DNA of 5,916 bases, taken from assembly GCA_937890835.1 (NCBI GenBank), contig CALADF010000010.1, forward strand, positions 1 to 5,916. The letters run 5' to 3'. How positions within the stretch are numbered: position 1 is the stretch's first letter; every line of letters starts with the position of its first letter. Below the pieces are notes generated by a model. That model saw only the letters and a program-made list of their open reading frames with translations. It was not told the origin of the DNA and searched no databases. Origin of the DNA: an uncultured bacterium. GTDB taxonomy: Bacteria; Actinomycetota; Coriobacteriia; Coriobacteriales; Eggerthellaceae. Below, in pieces: positions 5,276-5,916 of the stretch. Made by a program: the position numbers and the translations under genes.

Positions 5276-5749
5276 GTGACGCGCGGAGAGTCCTCGCATT
5301 ACACCTACCCCACCCCGCACGGGCCTTTGACCATCGGCGTCCGCGAGGGACGCGTGGTCGCCGTGGTGCTCGGGCAAGCCGCGCTCGAAGGGCAGCGCAA
5401 GCCGACAAAGCTCGCGAATCGATGCGCCAACGAGCTCATGGAGTATTTCGCGGGAAAAAGGACCGCCTTCGACATCCCCGTCGAGGCCGATGGAACCGCT
5501 TTCCAGCGTTCGGTTTGGAAAGCCGTCTGCAACATTCCCTACGGTCAAACCCGCACGAACGAGGACATCGCGCGCGCCATAGGATCGCCGCGCTCCTACC
5601 GCATGGTGGGTTCGGCCGTCCGCAAGAACCCGCTCGCCGTCATCGTGCCGACTCATCGCGTGGTGAACGCGAACGGCCGCATCACAGGAAGCGACGCCGA
5701 TGCGCGCCTGAGGATCGCGCTGCTCGAGTTCGAACGCCACCGCGCCTGA
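5276..5749 (+). CDS. ogt: Ogt/MGMT-family protein lacking the active-site cysteine (alkyltransferase-like)
   Basis: This 157-residue protein has the full two-domain layout of O6-alkylguanine-DNA alkyltransferases: an N-terminal domain (about 8-72, ending in ELMEYFAGKRTAFDIPVE) and the DNA-binding C-terminal domain (about 74-153, from FQRSVWKAVCNIPYGQT). Normal members repair O6-methylguanine by moving the methyl group to Cys in PCHRV. Here that block reads VPTHRVV, so the acceptor is Thr126 (ACT at 5651-5653). Aligned by hand with human MGMT, the arginine finger (Arg109 for R128), Asn118 (N137), His127 (H146) and Glu153 (E172) are kept. The tyrosines Y114 and Y158 correspond to Asn95 and Ser139. 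The protein may therefore bind alkylated DNA without repairing it, like ATL proteins, but those are usually short and carry Trp or Ala. Cys50 and Cys85 are not placed to substitute. Reading frame and codon use look normal, so it is not an obvious pseudogene. Family call firm; function inferred. Confidence 0.88.
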   Translation: MTRGESSHYTYPTPHGPLTIGVREGRVVAVVLGQAALEGQRKPTKLANRCANELMEYFAGKRTAFDIPVEADGTAFQRSVWKAVCNIPYGQTRTNEDIARAIGSPRSYRMVGSAVRKNPLAVIVPTHRVVNANGRITGSDADARLRIALLEFERHRA

Positions 5750-5774
5750 GGGCGAGCAGACACGCAGAAAACGC

Positions 5775-5879
5775 GTTGCGTCCGCGCTTCGTCGATAAAG
5801 CCGCGCTCCTCCCGCAGGTTCGGGAAAAGCCGATGCGAAACGCCCATCCGCGAACGTGGATCATACCCGCAGACGCAAC
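5775..5879. repeat. Long-range inverted repeat downstream of the Ogt-family gene
   Basis: GTTGCGTCCGCG (5775-5786) pairs with CGCAGACGCAAC (5868-5879) at 11 of 12 positions around an 81-base interior. It is the only structure I see in the gene-free tail after the stop at 5749. There is no U-tract, so it does not look like an intrinsic terminator. It could be the closing stem of a structured RNA or chance pairing. Confidence 0.25.
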
Positions 5880-5888
5880 CAGAGGACG

Positions 5889-5915
5889 CTAAATACCGTA
5901 GAACTCCGATTTCAG
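5889..5915 (-). CDS. Possible C-terminal end of a minus-strand gene entering from the right edge
   Basis: On the minus strand, one frame from the right edge reads LKSEFYGI and then TAG, with codons typical of this genome (TCG, TTC, TAC). If real, this gene converges on the Ogt-family gene with a 139-base spacer. Eight residues are too few to name it, and the frame is chosen only because it looks protein-like. Treat it as a hint. Confidence 0.2.
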   Translation of the reverse strand: MKSEFYGI

Positions 5916-5916
5916 A

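Noticed and set aside
5653..5915. Minus-strand frame open from the right edge into the Ogt-family gene
   Set aside because: It overlaps the 3' end of a real gene on the opposite strand and is low in recognisable protein character (Arg- and Ser-rich); the shorter frame ending at 5889 is the better candidate.

Overview
The window is chromosomal, GC-rich DNA carrying housekeeping genes. There is no sign of phage, plasmid, insertion sequence or CRISPR. The GC-ending codons, the L28 tail type, the adjacent Nif3-like and C4 zinc-ribbon genes (a pairing familiar from Actinobacteria) and the HisJ/HisK-type PHP phosphatase suggest an actinobacterium. A member of the class Coriobacteriia (an Eggerthella/Slackia-like gut lineage) is my best guess, but this is inference from gene content and not a search result.

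Layout. The left edge holds the last codons of rpmB (ribosomal protein L28, + strand), followed by a perfect bidirectional terminator (87-113). From there to about 5146 everything is on the minus strand. Read in the direction of transcription it is rpe (ribulose-phosphate 3-epimerase), iscS (cysteine desulfurase), a PHP-family histidinol-phosphatase (hisK), a Nif3/DUF34 protein and a coiled-coil C4 zinc-ribbon protein. A clear intrinsic terminator (232-266) ends the series. No intrinsic terminator with a real U-tract interrupts the five genes, so an operon or a set of overlapping transcripts is plausible. The junctions of 50-200 bases hold strong GC-rich hairpins that could tune processing or read-through. 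A divergent control region (5147-5275) separates rpe from a + strand gene of the O6-alkylguanine-DNA alkyltransferase (Ogt/MGMT) family. The last 167 bases hold no recognisable gene, apart from a possible C-terminal tail of a minus-strand gene at the very edge.

How the genes relate. Rpe serves the pentose phosphate pathway. HisK would complete a step of histidine synthesis, which draws on the same pentose pool through PRPP. IscS supplies sulfur for Fe-S clusters and tRNA thiolation. Nif3 and the zinc-ribbon protein are widely conserved but poorly understood. The set looks like a general housekeeping cluster and not one pathway.

The most notable observation is in the Ogt-family gene. The invariant Pro-Cys-His-Arg active site reads Pro-Thr-His-Arg, while the DNA-binding arginine finger and the N-terminal domain are kept. 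This predicts a full-length protein that cannot accept an alkyl group in the normal way, i.e. an alkyltransferase-like (ATL) protein of unusual architecture. Its start codon may also be coupled to a nine-codon leader ORF that begins at the predicted transcription start.
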